A DNA stretch of 32,318 nucleotides from Cytophagales bacterium (lineage in GTDB: Bacteria; Bacteroidota; Bacteroidia; Cytophagales; 172606-1). Position numbers and translations under genes: made by a program. The stretch covers positions 1-32,318 of the forward strand of contig JAUJNL010000081.1 of NCBI GenBank assembly GCA_030448185.1. The letters are read 5' to 3'. The notes under the pieces were generated by a model. The model did no database searches, was not told the origin of the DNA, and saw only the letters and a program-made list of their open reading frames with translations. Positions 10,705 through 20,090 of the stretch are shown piece by piece (position 1 is the first letter of the stretch; each line of letters starts with the position of its first letter).

Positions 10705-11469
10705 ATGTCCATTACCTCACAAGCTGAACTTGCAGGAATGCAGCGAGTAAGCGAAGCCGTTGGGCTGACCCTAAAACGAATGCGGGAGTATGCCCAGCCA
10801 GGCATGTCAACCAAGGAGCTCGATACGTATGGTGGCAATATCCTGAAACAACTGGGCGCTAAATCGGCCCCAAATGTTACCTATGGGTTTCCTGGCTGGA
10901 CCTGTATTAGCCTAAACCACGAAATTGCACATGGCATCCCTTCCAATAAAGTGATACTGAAAGAAGGCGACTTGGTTAATATTGACGTTTCGGCCGAATT
11001 GGATGGCTACTACGCCGACAATGGCGGTTCTTTTGTCTTAGGACAGGATCTGAATGGGCTGCAGCCACTGGTAGCAACCTCTAAAAGAAGTCTACTCAAA
11101 GCCATTGGTCAGATCCGAGGCGGGGTAAAAATAGCCGAAATCGGAAGAATCATCGAACTAGAGGCAAAAAAGGCTGGCTTTAAAGTGATTAAAAACCTCG
11201 TTGGGCATGGGGTAGGCCGGAGCTTACACGAATCCCCCCACCAAATCCCTTGCTACTACGACCGTACCAACCTTGGCCGGTTTAAAAAAAACTCGGTAGT
11301 AGCCATCGAGACATTTATTTCCACCAAAACCTCCTACGCTCACGAAAAAGGAGATGGCTGGACGTATATAACTCCTGATGGCAGCTTTGTAGCCCAGCAC
11401 GAACATACCATTGTCGTTACCGATTCGCACCCGATTATTCTGACAGCGGCGAATCAAATTGGAATCTAA
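10705..11469 (+). CDS. map: Type I methionine aminopeptidase
   Basis: A 254-residue cytosolic metallopeptidase that removes the initiator Met from nascent proteins. All catalytic residues of the family are present: His76 (in LNHEIAHGIP), metal ligands Asp94 (VNIDVSAELDG), Asp105 (GYYADNG), His168 (VGHGVG), Glu202 (IETF) and Glu233 (QHEH). Length is normal for a type I enzyme without extra domains. The start ATG follows an AT-rich stretch; the annotated start gives the usual family N-terminus. It is a single plus-strand gene facing uvrC, with a long palindrome between the two 3' ends. The sequence is undamaged, unlike its neighbours uvrC and the PBP gene. Confidence 0.95.
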   Translation: MSITSQAELAGMQRVSEAVGLTLKRMREYAQPGMSTKELDTYGGNILKQLGAKSAPNVTYGFPGWTCISLNHEIAHGIPSNKVILKEGDLVNIDVSAELDGYYADNGGSFVLGQDLNGLQPLVATSKRSLLKAIGQIRGGVKIAEIGRIIELEAKKAGFKVIKNLVGHGVGRSLHESPHQIPCYYDRTNLGRFKKNSVVAIETFISTKTSYAHEKGDGWTYITPDGSFVAQHEHTIVVTDSHPIILTAANQIGI

Positions 11470-11489
11470 ACCAACTTCCTTTCTTCTGA

Positions 11490-11568
11490 CTGTCATCCCC
11501 GGAGGGGATCTTCTCAGACTAAAGTAATGATTGTTATATCCAGAGAAGATCCCTTCCGGGGAGGACAG
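11490..11568. terminator. Long imperfect palindrome between convergent map and uvrC
   Basis: Arms at 11490-11515 (CTGTCATCCCCGGAGGGG...) and 11543-11568 match as inverted repeats at 24 of 26 positions, with a 27-nt loop. It sits between the 3' ends of two convergent genes, so a bidirectional terminator or a REP-like dispersed repeat is likely. There is no T-run directly after either arm, which favours a dispersed palindromic repeat. Confidence 0.6.
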
Positions 11569-11595
11569 TACGCGTAGTTATCTTTTCACAAAACT

Positions 11596-13396
11596 CTATC
11601 CCAGGTAATTCTTCAGGGTAGCCGCTTTGTGCTGGCCGATGAGCTTGGCCAGTTCGTCGAGGTCAGCGGCTTTGATCTTCTTCACTGACTTGTATGTTTT
11701 CAGCAACTTGACCATTGTTTCCTTACCAATGCCCGGAATCTCCTCCAGCTGGCTTTGAAACGTGTTTTTACTCCGTTTATCCCGGTGGAAGGTAATGGCA
11801 AACCGATGCGCCTCATCGCGGATGCGTTGAAGCAGCATCAGCGATTCGGATTTTTTATCGATGTGAATCGGAATGCTGTCCTGCGGAAAATAAATTTCCT
11901 CCAGCCGCTTGGCAATACCGATGATCGGAATTTCGCCGTAGAGAGACAGTTCTTTCAAGGCATCACAGGCTGAACTCAACTGTCCTTTGCCGCCGTCTAC
12001 TACAATCAGATCAGGAAGGTCGGCTTTCTCGTCCAGTAATCTTTTATACCGCCGGAACACCACTTCGTGCATGGAGGCAAAATCATTGGGACCTTCTACC
12101 GTTTTGATATTAAAGTGCCGGTAATCTTTTTTGGCGGCCACTCCGTTTTTAAATACCACCAGCGAAGAAACCGGATTGGTGCCCTGCAGGTTGGAGTTAT
12201 CAAAACATTCGATATGCAGCGGCAACGTTTTCAGCTGCAAATCTTGCTGAAGTTTAAGCAGTACCCGCTGGCTGCGTTCCTGCAAAGCTTGCTGTTGCTG
12301 ACCTTTCTTTTCGGTCGTTTCTTTTTTATGGTATAATACATTTTTCAGGGCCAGATCCAGCAGCTTCCGTTTGTCTCCGATCTGCGGGATGGTATGGGTT
12401 ATTACTTGCAAATGCGGGCTAAGGGGAATATTGGTGAGCACGTCGTGTGGAGTTCTCCCGAATTCATTCCGGATACTGACGACTAGCATGGTAAGAATGT
12501 CATTGTCGTTCTCGTCCAGTTTCTTTTGATGCTGGTGGTTTTAGTCTGGATAATAGATCCATTCACAATGCGGAGGTAGCTCACGTAGGCACAGTCTTCA
12601 TCCGAGAGCAGGCAAACACGTCAATGTCTGATAAGTTAGGATTTACTACCAGTGACTTACTCTGGAAATTGCTCAGCAGGTCTAACTTCTCCTTAAATTC
12701 CTGGGCTTTCTCAAAGGCCAGCTGGGCAGCGGCTTCCTGCATTTGGTCCCGGAAATACTGCAGCGCCGGATTAATATTACCTTTCAGAATGTGCCTCACC
12801 TGCTCGATATTCCGGTCGTGCTCTTCACGGCTGAACAACCCTTCACAAGGTCCTTTGCAGTTGCCGAGGTGATATTCCAGGCAAACTTTAAATTTCCGTT
12901 CGGCAATGTTTTTCTCCAGTAAGGTTCAGGTTACACGTCCGGATAGTATACAGCTTCCGGAGCAGTTCAATTAACGTGTGCATCGTCCGGACACTGGCAT
13001 AGGGGCCATAATACGTGCCTAATCCCTTTTCAACATTACGGATGGCTATAATTTTGTGAAAGGCTCATTGGTAATGCAGATATACGGATACGTTTTGTCG
13101 TCGCGGAGCAGAATATTGTATTTGGGCTGGTGCTGCTTGATCAGGTTGTTTTCGAGCAGCAGCGCATCAAATTCCGTATTCACAATGGTAAACTCCAGCC
13201 GGGCAATCTGCGAGACCATGCGCAGGGTTTTGCGGTCGTGTTGGTTGGATTTATTAAAGTAGCTGCTCACGCGGTTCTTCAGGTGCTTGGCCTTGCCCAC
13301 GTAAATAATATCGCCTTCCTGGTTATAATAACGGTAAACGCCCGGCTGTTCGGGCAACCGGGCGATTTGTTCCTTATAATTGAATGTTTCGTTCAT
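11596..13396 (-). pseudogene. uvrC: UvrC, excinuclease ABC subunit C, frameshifted
   Basis: Three fragments make up one UvrC of about 600 residues. The N-terminal GIY-YIG nuclease domain is at 13396-13046 (PEQPGVYRYYNQEGDIIYVG, then KHLKNRVSSYF). A middle part includes a UVR-type segment (LAFEKAQEFKEKLDLL, 12838-12581). The C-terminal part (12489-11596) contains the RNase H-like endonuclease core (LPDLIVVDGGKGQLSSA) and a helix-hairpin-helix DNA-binding tail (EIPGIGKETMVKLL). UvrC makes both incisions in nucleotide excision repair. Frame changes are needed near 13050, 12920-12840 and 12490-12580. All domains and catalytic regions are otherwise well conserved, which points to sequence errors rather than an inactive gene. 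Confidence 0.9.
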
Positions 13397-13490
13397 AAGT
13401 AGCTGTAAGCATTTAGCTGCTGGCTATTAGCCTTTAACCCCTCACCCCCCGCCCCTGTCCTCCAAAGAGGGGATGTAAGATCAGCGTAAT

Positions 13491-13526
13491 CTAAAAATCC
13501 CTCTCCTCAAGGAGAGGGATTTTTAG
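13491..13526. terminator. Perfect hairpin between the PBP gene and uvrC
   Basis: Two 17-bp arms (13491-13507 and 13510-13526) form a perfect palindrome with a 2-nt centre: CTAAAAATCCCTCTCCT and its complement. A G/C-rich core flanked by A5 and T5 makes it a good bidirectional intrinsic terminator. It lies 25 bp after the stop of the PBP gene and before uvrC on the same strand, so it would end the PBP transcript. The adjacent stretch 13441-13476 (CCCCTGTCCTCC, AGAGGGG) is a second, weaker palindrome. Confidence 0.7.
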
Positions 13527-13550
13527 TGAGTTAAAATTGTTCTCTTCTTA

Positions 13551-15851
13551 TCAAAATAAGCCCACATCCTTCAGTGAGTCGGCACTTGGCGCGACGTATG
13601 TCGAGTCGGAACTGACCGGAATGGCCTGGTTGTATGTTTCGCAATCCAATTGTACGGATAAATTCTTAGGCCGTTTAAATTTCGTATTGCGTACGGCTAG
13701 ATTTGGATCAGCAAATACTTTTTCCATAAATAATCCGAAAGCCGGCAACGCAATCCGTCCGCCTTCCCCTTCCTTACCCCGGAAGTGAATCTCCGGTCGT
13801 CGCCGCCTACCCAGACACCGGCCACCAGCTTGGGGTAATCCCAACAAACCAGCCGTCAGAGTTATTTTGGGTAGTACCCGTTTTACCGCCGATTTCCGTA
13901 TTGCCTTTATAGGTGAATTTATACCGGTACATTCCGCAGGCCGTGCCGCCCGGGTTCTTCCAGCGGACCTTTCAGCATATGTACCATCAGGTAAGCTGTT
14001 TCGTCACTGAGGGCTTCCACGGTTTGGGTTGGTTCTTCCCAGAGAATATTGCCCCTGCGGTCTTCAATGCGGGTAATGTATTTAGGTTTGGTCCATACGC
14101 CCTGGTTCACAAACGTGCTGTAGGCCCCCAATAATTCATAAATAGATACGTCCTGGCTACCTAAGGCAATAGAAGGCACCGCTTCTAGCTTGCTGGTAAT
14201 ACCCAAGCGCTTGGCATAATCCACTACCTTGGTGGGGCCCATGTTCTTGACCAGGTAAGCCGAAACCGTGTTAATGGACCGGCCTAAGGCCCGGCGCAGG
14301 GTCATGGTTTCGCCGGAAGGGGGCCATCCGAGTTTTGGGGTGTCCAGGGTTCGCCCTTCTCGTCCTGGGCAAAGGTTACCGGGGCATCCATCACTGGGGT
14401 ACAGGGCGTAAATCCATTGTCAATGGCCGTAGCGTATACAATAGGTTTAAATGACGAACCCGGCTGACGACGTCCCTGCTTTACGTGGTCATACTTAAAA
14501 TACTTGAAGTCAATACCACCTACCCAGGCTTTATTTCCCCCGTTTCGGGGTCCATTGCCATCAGGCCGGTATGCAGGAAACGCTTATAATACCGGATCGA
14601 ATCCAGTGAACTCAAGGTAGTGTCGATTTCACCCTTCCAACTAAATACCCGCATCTTTACGGTTTTTTAGCAGCAATCCAAATAGAGTCCTCATCATCCC
14701 CGTAATGCTCCTTCAGTTCTCTATACCGGGGGGATCTCTTAAAAGCGGTTTCGATAAAATTTGCAATCTCTTTATTGTTTTCGTCCCGCCAGGGGTGCGG
14801 CCTTCCAGTAAGCAAGAATTTTTTCTGTACTTCCTTCATGTGTTCGACCACGGCTTCTTCGGCGTATTGCTGCATGCGGGAATCAAGGGTGGTGTAAATT
14901 CGCAGCCCGTCTGGTTCAGGTCTTTGCCGTTCTCACGGCACCACTTTCAGGAAATCAAGCTGAAATATAGGACCGGAAGTATTGCGCCATTCCCCGGTTA
15001 TGGTTTTCGACCTGATACTTGGCAACGAGTTTTTTAAGCGGTATTTCCTTGTATTGATTATATTTTTCTTCCGGTAAGTAATCGTACTTTACCATCTGCT
15101 GAAGAACGGTATTGCGGCGAATAAGCGCATAGTCCGGGTTATAGATTGGATTATATCTCCAGGGTGATTTAAGCATGCCTACCAGAATAGCCGCTTCGGG
15201 TACGGTAAGTTCATCAGGGTTCTTTCTTAAAATAAGTCCGGGATGCTGTTCTTATACCAAATGAATTACTACCCAGATCCACCGTATTGAGATACATGGT
15301 GATAATTTCCCGTTTGGTATAATTACGCTCAATTTTAATGGCCGTAATCCACTCCTTTGTTTTAATAATTAAGGTGCGCAGTCCCGGTACATTCCCTAAT
15401 AAACCCATGGTTTCTTCACTCCTGGTACGAAACAGGTTTCTGGCCAATTGCTGCGTAATCGTGCTGGAACCGCGGGGGTCAAAGGTTAATACAGACCAAC
15501 CAATGGCAAAAGTTCCTTTAAAATCAACCCCCGGAGTGCCGCTCGAACCGGACATCTTCCGTAGCCAGCAAGGCATTAATGATATTGGGTGAGATCTGTT
15601 CGTAATCCACCGGCGAACGGTTTTCAATGAAATATTTTCCTAAGAGGGCGCCGTCGGCAGAGTACACTTCTGAGGCAAGTTCACTTTTAGGGTTTTTCCA
15701 GTGACTTTAGATCAGGCGTGGGCCCAAACAAATTGAGTAAGTTGGCGCTGACGATGAGTACATAAAAAATAAACAAGCCCCAGCCAGCCACAAAAGCGAT
15801 CCAGAACCACTTAATCCATCTATAATAAGTGCTTTTTTCTAAACGAATCAT
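13551..15851 (-). pseudogene. Class A penicillin-binding protein (PBP1A-like), frameshifted
   Basis: A bifunctional peptidoglycan glycosyltransferase/transpeptidase of about 765 residues in at least six frame pieces. From the N-terminus: MIRLEKSTYYRWIKWF and one membrane helix (AFVAGWGLFIFYVLIVSA); the glycosyltransferase domain with ATEDVRF, SGVDFKG and the conserved STITQQLARNLF (near 15460); the transpeptidase domain with SSFK as the SxxK nucleophile motif (near 14450), SIN as the SxN motif (near 14270) and KTGTT (near 13880). All catalytic motifs are present once frames are joined. Breaks lie near 15650, 15200, 14900, 14650, 14320 and 13880. The protein builds the cell wall and is usually needed, so the breaks are probably sequence errors. 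The terminator at 13491 follows the stop. Confidence 0.88.
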
Positions 15852-16120
15852 ACGCTTTTTTAGCAAAAATACGGGATTCCGTTTTTTATAGTTGAAACGA
15901 TTACAATATGTGTATGAAAAGAATGCAGGTTGCTGGCGAAAAAGGGAAAAATACAGGAAATAAAGTTATTGTATATGATAGGGGTGTATAGCATACGCCC
16001 TTCCAGCTCTAATCAGTCGCTTGCCTCCGGCGAGTGATTAAGGATTTATTTTTCCGAAAAGACAGCAAACGTAAAAAAGTGTGACTTATCGGCACATCAG
16101 CACATTGACGCATCACCCCA
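15852..16120. other. Intergenic region with two hairpins
   Basis: No gene is seen between the PBP start and the PorW/SprE stop. Two inverted repeats lie side by side: 15982-16000 (GGGTGTAT/ATACGCCC, 3-nt loop) and 16010-16040 (TAATCAGTCGC / GCGAGTGATTA, one mismatch, 9-nt loop). They may end the upstream porW transcript, but neither is followed by a T-run on the minus strand. Confidence 0.35.
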
Positions 16121-18349
16121 TCACTTAGTCCGGGTAGCAAACCCATCAGTAGCCTTCAGTAAATTCTGGACGTAAGGCAGCAGTGCACTTTCCGGATGCT
16201 GAGTCAAAAATTCAGTCAGGGCATTACGGTAGGCATTTACATCCTGGGTTTTGCCCACAATCCGGATGCGCAACACCTTAAAACGTTCCGCAATGGGATT
16301 GTCTCCGTAGGTTTGCAATCCGTCCGTAATCAGACGGTCAGCCTCAGCGTAATTCTGGAACTCAAACTGTTGGTACGCCTCCGCAAATGCCCTTTCGGCC
16401 TGCAGTCCGGCCACGCCTTCTTCCCGCAGGTAGTTCGGGTTCTGCACCAATTTGGCAAATGAGGAAGTGGGATGCTCCGCAATCAGCTTGTTTTTATAGG
16501 TTTCTTGCTCCGGATTGCCTTGTTTCTGATGGATCAGGTAGAGGGAATAATATACTTCCGGTTCGTATTCGCTTTCCGGGTAGCGGATCAAAAGGGTGTC
16601 ATACGTATGGACGGCGTTCTTCACCTCCTGTAATTCCAGATCGTAGATCTTACCCAATTTGAAATAAGCGTCTTCCACCTTTTTATTGGAGGCGGCTAAG
16701 GCTTCAGGGCTGGCGGGCACCGCACTAATCATGGCCTCTTTGCGCTTCTTCCGTTCTGCCACGGGGTCTACGGTTGGTTGCGGCGTATTACGTTTGGCCC
16801 CGGCAAAACTATTTTCCCGGAAATCTGCTTCCCGTTCTTTGTTAATCCGGCGCCAGTTATCTTCCAGCGGCCGGTTCCCCCACCGGCGGGCAAAAGCGGT
16901 TTTGCCCTGGCTTAAGGCAGCTATATTGCTGAAATACCACTTGCCGTTGCCTTCTCCTCCCCGGTTACTGCGTCCCTTGTCTTGCGGATCCGTATCAAAA
17001 ATGCTGCCGGCAGATTGGGCAATTTCTTCGTTTCTCTTCTCGTCCAGTTCTTTCTGCTTGCGTTCTTCTTCGGCCAGTATTTTATCAAAGTACTGGTTCA
17101 GGCTTGCCGTATCCATTTTAGCCAGCCGCTGCAAGCTGTCCTCCGTGCGAATGGTCGTGATTTGTTCTACAAAACTATCGAGTACTTTGTGCCGTTTGGC
17201 AATCGCTTCATAGTTAGGCGTAGTCTTCGGCAGCACCTGCATGGTACTGTCGTAGTACATTTTGGCTAAGTCGTATTTCTGTTGCTTCTCGTAATAAATT
17301 TCCCCCAGCTTCAGAAAGGAATAGCCCTTCTGAGCGGCGTCAGTAGTATTGGCTTTGATTGACTGGTGCAGATAGTCTATAGATGCCGGATAGTGACCTT
17401 GCCTGAATTCATACAAAGCCATCTGGTAATAAATTTTATCCTTGTAATCGACATTTTTCTGGTCACGGAGCAGTTTCCGGAAATAGGCCATCAGCCGCTT
17501 ATTGTCCTGATTTCTTTTACTTTGGAAAACCTGAATCAGGTTGAGTTGTGCGTAAAATGCCAGTTCGTAGCTGGGGTTATTACGCAAGGTCGCCAGATAG
17601 TTTTTGTAGGCATCTGGCTCCTTGTTAAACTGCTGATGAAGCTGGGCAATAATAAAATGTACCCTTGCTTTGCGTTCCCCACGAGGCATCCGCTTAGCAG
17701 TTTGTTTGAGAATAGCCAGCATCTGGTCGTATTCTTCGAGTTGCTGGTGGTACTGCGCCCTAGCCAGATAAAATTCCACCAGTTCTTTTTTAGTAAGCTT
17801 CTCCTTGCGGAGGATTTCAATTACGGCCCGGGCATAACTATAATCCTGGGCATCAGTAAAAACGCGGAGTAATCCAATCAAGGCCTCGTGTTTGGCCACA
17901 TTTGATCTACTTTCCGTATTGACGTATTTGTAGGTTTCAATCGCATTGGGGAAGTCCATCTGGAGGTGGCGGGCCCGGGCAATCAGCAGGTAGCTGTCAT
18001 CTTTCCATTTACTGTGCTTATGTCGCCCAATGGCAATGGAAGCCTTCTGAATGGCATATTCCGCCTGGCTTTTGACGGCTCCAGCCTGTACTGAATCCAT
18101 AGGAATGACTACGTTGAGCAGGCGGGTATAGTCATCCTTGCGGTTAATGAACAGGGTTTGGTTGGCCTCAACTATTTTTCCCCTCGCCAGGAAATAAGCA
18201 TTATAATACGCCGTTAGATTGTGATAAGCCATATTGGTGATTCCCGTTCCATGCTGGGAACAAGAAGTCAGCAAAAAAATGACTACGCCGAAGGTAACCC
18301 CTAAAAGGGGTATTTTTTCACGACCGGCTTGTGCGATGTAATAAACCAC
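16121..18349 (-). CDS. porW: PorW/SprE-like TPR lipoprotein of the type IX secretion system
   Basis: A 742-residue lipoprotein: signal peptide with lipobox LLTSC (lipidated Cys30), then AYHNLTAYYNAYFLARGKI, the family's typical N-terminal block. A long series of tetratricopeptide repeats follows (for example AIQKASIAIGRHKHSKWKDD, FPNAIETYKYVNTES, YPASIDYLHQSIKAN, EIYYEKQQKYDLAKMYYDS). A charged low-complexity linker (about 425-460) and a second TPR block (about 560-730) complete it. PorW/SprE is required for type IX secretion and gliding in Bacteroidota, where it is thought to link the PorK/N ring to other parts. The assignment rests on the N-terminal block, lipobox and TPR layout; another TPR lipoprotein is possible. 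It diverges from the M23 peptidase gene across a 106-bp gap. The frame is intact over 2.2 kb. Confidence 0.75.
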   Translation of the reverse strand: MVYYIAQAGREKIPLLGVTFGVVIFLLTSCSQHGTGITNMAYHNLTAYYNAYFLARGKIVEANQTLFINRKDDYTRLLNVVIPMDSVQAGAVKSQAEYAIQKASIAIGRHKHSKWKDDSYLLIARARHLQMDFPNAIETYKYVNTESRSNVAKHEALIGLLRVFTDAQDYSYARAVIEILRKEKLTKKELVEFYLARAQYHQQLEEYDQMLAILKQTAKRMPRGERKARVHFIIAQLHQQFNKEPDAYKNYLATLRNNPSYELAFYAQLNLIQVFQSKRNQDNKRLMAYFRKLLRDQKNVDYKDKIYYQMALYEFRQGHYPASIDYLHQSIKANTTDAAQKGYSFLKLGEIYYEKQQKYDLAKMYYDSTMQVLPKTTPNYEAIAKRHKVLDSFVEQITTIRTEDSLQRLAKMDTASLNQYFDKILAEEERKQKELDEKRNEEIAQSAGSIFDTDPQDKGRSNRGGEGNGKWYFSNIAALSQGKTAFARRWGNRPLEDNWRRINKEREADFRENSFAGAKRNTPQPTVDPVAERKKRKEAMISAVPASPEALAASNKKVEDAYFKLGKIYDLELQEVKNAVHTYDTLLIRYPESEYEPEVYYSLYLIHQKQGNPEQETYKNKLIAEHPTSSFAKLVQNPNYLREEGVAGLQAERAFAEAYQQFEFQNYAEADRLITDGLQTYGDNPIAERFKVLRIRIVGKTQDVNAYRNALTEFLTQHPESALLPYVQNLLKATDGFATRTK

Positions 18350-18370
18350 TTCTTTTTAGGGCAGAAAGGG

Positions 18371-18402
18371 ATTGGTAAAGGCAACTGGTTGACCTATTTT
18401 TG
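18371..18402 (+). promoter_or_regulatory. Candidate Bacteroidota promoter for the M23-bactofilin unit
   Basis: TATTTTTG at 18395-18402 fits the Bacteroidota -7 box TAnnTTTG exactly, and ATTG at 18371-18374 lies 20 nt upstream in the place of the -33 TTG element. The start codon follows 53 nt later. Confidence 0.45.
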
Positions 18403-18455
18403 TTACTCCTCAAATTTCGTTAATTAATCTTGAAACCAAAAAACACGCTGTCAGC

Positions 18456-19301
18456 ATGCTAGCTGAGACATACTTGTTAGTGATCCGAAATGAAGAAAAT
18501 TTTGAGGAGAAAACGGCCATCAGTTTTAACTATGCAAAGCTGCTAGTAGTAACAACGGCAATGCTGATTATTTTATTTTCTGTCAGCTTCTTTCTTTCCA
18601 CTACGATATTGGCCCGCTGGTTTCATCCGGCAAGTAAGGAATCGGAAATAAATAAAAAAGTTCTCCAATTGTCGATGGCCGTTGATTCGCTTACGGAACA
18701 ACTGTCTTACCGGGATAAATTTTTGCAAAGTGTTACCAAAGTAGTGGACGGGGACGCCGAATTTCTGAAAGAAGACAGCTTGGCGAATACGGGTGGGGCT
18801 AAGCGTCAGGTAAAGCAAGCGGACATTGATTCCATTGCCCCTGTAGATGTTAATATCCGGAATGAATTTGAGAACCCATCAAAAGGGGTAGTCCGGATGG
18901 TAACCCATACGGCTGGCTCCGACATAGTGAGTCCGTTTCTGTTTGTGCCTTTGAATGCGGGTATTATTTCCCAGAAGTTTAATCCAAAAAATAATCACTA
19001 CGCGGTGGATATCGTAGCTAAAAAGGATGAGCCGGTGAAGTGCGTTGCCGATGGTACAGTGTTATTCTCCTCCTGGACCTACGACACGGGCCACGTGATT
19101 GTAGTGCAGCATGCGGGCAATCTTATTTCAGTATACAAACATAACGCTGTATTACTGAAGAAAGAAGGAAGTATGGTACGAGCCGGTGAAGCTATTGCGG
19201 TGATTGGTAACAGCGGTGAACTTACTACCGGACCTCATTTGCACTTTGAGTTATGGCACAACAGCACCCCGGTAGATCCTGAGCAATTTATTTCATTTTA
19301 A
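18456..19301 (+). CDS. M23-family peptidase (LytM/LasA-type), membrane-anchored
   Basis: A 281-residue protein with one N-terminal membrane helix (about 29-50, LLVVTTAMLIILFSVSFFLS), a short coiled region (65-95) and a C-terminal M23 domain (about 160-281). Zinc ligands His181 and Asp185 (NHYAVDI) and His263, with catalytic His229 (YKHN) and His261 (GPHLHFELW), are all present, so it should be an active zinc endopeptidase cutting peptidoglycan cross-bridges in the periplasm. It is followed by bactofilin, a cytoskeletal scaffold. M23 peptidase-bactofilin pairs are common in bacteria and work together in cell shape. The ATG start is preceded by a plausible promoter. Confidence 0.92.
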   Translation: MLAETYLLVIRNEENFEEKTAISFNYAKLLVVTTAMLIILFSVSFFLSTTILARWFHPASKESEINKKVLQLSMAVDSLTEQLSYRDKFLQSVTKVVDGDAEFLKEDSLANTGGAKRQVKQADIDSIAPVDVNIRNEFENPSKGVVRMVTHTAGSDIVSPFLFVPLNAGIISQKFNPKNNHYAVDIVAKKDEPVKCVADGTVLFSSWTYDTGHVIVVQHAGNLISVYKHNAVLLKKEGSMVRAGEAIAVIGNSGELTTGPHLHFELWHNSTPVDPEQFISF

Positions 19302-19305
19302 TTTG

Positions 19306-19434
19306 GTCATTGGTGGATTAGTCATTAGTTCATCTTTTGGCATTCGATATTGATTAAACTACCAATGGTCAGTAGTCATTGGGAAAAGGTCTTCCAGGAA
19401 AAAACTACTGACTAATGACCAATCAACCAATGAC
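19306..19434. repeat. Imperfect inverted repeat between the M23 and bactofilin genes
   Basis: Arms 19306-19329 (GTCATTGGTGGATTAGTCAT...) and 19411-19434 are inverted repeats with two mismatches in 24. Between them a further CCAATGG/CCAATGA-type repeat occurs, giving a compound hairpin of about 130 nt. It may lower read-through or stabilise mRNA between the two genes; similar ATTGG/CATTAG-rich palindromes are often dispersed. Confidence 0.55.
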
Positions 19435-19471
19435 TCATACCCATTAACCAGCTTTAATAAACTGATGATCC

Positions 19472-19900
19472 ATGTTTAACAACAAAGAAACGAAAAGAGA
19501 ACAGGCGGAACTAACTGGTTCCAGTACTCAGATCATGAAGGGCACCACCGTGGAAGGCAACATCGAGACGTTCGGAAACGTAAGGCTTGAAGGCAAAGTA
19601 GTCGGTAATATTAAATCTAAGTCGAAAATTGCCCTTGGGGAATCTTCGCAGGTGGATGGTAATATAATGGCGCAAAATGCGGAAATTGCCGGTGAGGTAA
19701 AGGGAATCGTGGAAGTCTCAGACGTGTTGACGCTGAAAACTACCGCTGTGATTAATGGTGATATTGTAACCGGTAAACTGGTGGTAGAAGCCGGTGCGGT
19801 TTGGAATGGTACCATCAAAATGGGCGCTACCCCGCGGGAAATTAGGGTTTCGGATACAGGCAATGGACAACCAGCAGAACAAGAAGTCGCCATCAAGTAA
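19472..19900 (+). CDS. Bactofilin (polymer-forming cytoskeletal protein)
   Basis: A 142-residue protein with the continuous beta-helix repeat of bactofilins from about residue 20 to 115: GTTVEGNIETFGNVRLEGKV, VVGNIKSKSKIALGESS, VDGNIMAQNAEIAGEVKG, LTLKTTAVINGDIVTGKL. Short disordered ends flank the core, as usual. Bactofilins form nucleotide-free filaments at the membrane and recruit wall enzymes; the upstream M23 peptidase is the likely partner. The 3' end overlaps atpZ by 38 bp in another frame, suggesting translational coupling. Confidence 0.95.
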   Translation: MFNNKETKREQAELTGSSTQIMKGTTVEGNIETFGNVRLEGKVVGNIKSKSKIALGESSQVDGNIMAQNAEIAGEVKGIVEVSDVLTLKTTAVINGDIVTGKLVVEAGAVWNGTIKMGATPREIRVSDTGNGQPAEQEVAIK

Positions 19901-20090
19901 TGCAAACAGCTACGTCCGGTATTCCGGATTGGCCTTTCAGATGATGGCTACCATCGGGCTGGGCGTATGGGCCGGGATTAAGCTGGACCAGTGGCTGGAA
20001 CTGAAATTCCCCGCCTTCACCATTACGCTGTCCCTCCTCTCGGTAGTGGGTTCGCTGATCCAGTTGATCCGCGGGCTGCCGAAGGAATAG
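19863..20090 (+). CDS. atpZ: AtpZ/AtpI-family small membrane protein
   Basis: A 75-residue protein: a short polar N-terminus, then two membrane helices (FQMMATIGLGVWAGIKLDQW and FTITLSLLSVVGSLIQLI) joined by a short loop with ...KLDQWLELKFP. This is the AtpZ/AtpI layout; the proteins help assemble the c-ring or supply Mg/Ca to ATP synthase and usually lie just before the atp operon. ATG 19863 is chosen because upstream in-frame codons only read through bactofilin; it overlaps that gene by 38 bp. Here the atp genes resume 8.5 kb away. Its last 68 bp also overlap the 3' end of the opposing hydrolase gene. Confidence 0.85.
   Translation: MDNQQNKKSPSSNANSYVRYSGLAFQMMATIGLGVWAGIKLDQWLELKFPAFTITLSLLSVVGSLIQLIRGLPKE

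Noticed and set aside
13437..13526. Possible CRISPR-like repeats near uvrC and near 30.6 kb
   Set aside because: Only palindromic, unevenly spaced copies are present, without regular spacers or cas genes.
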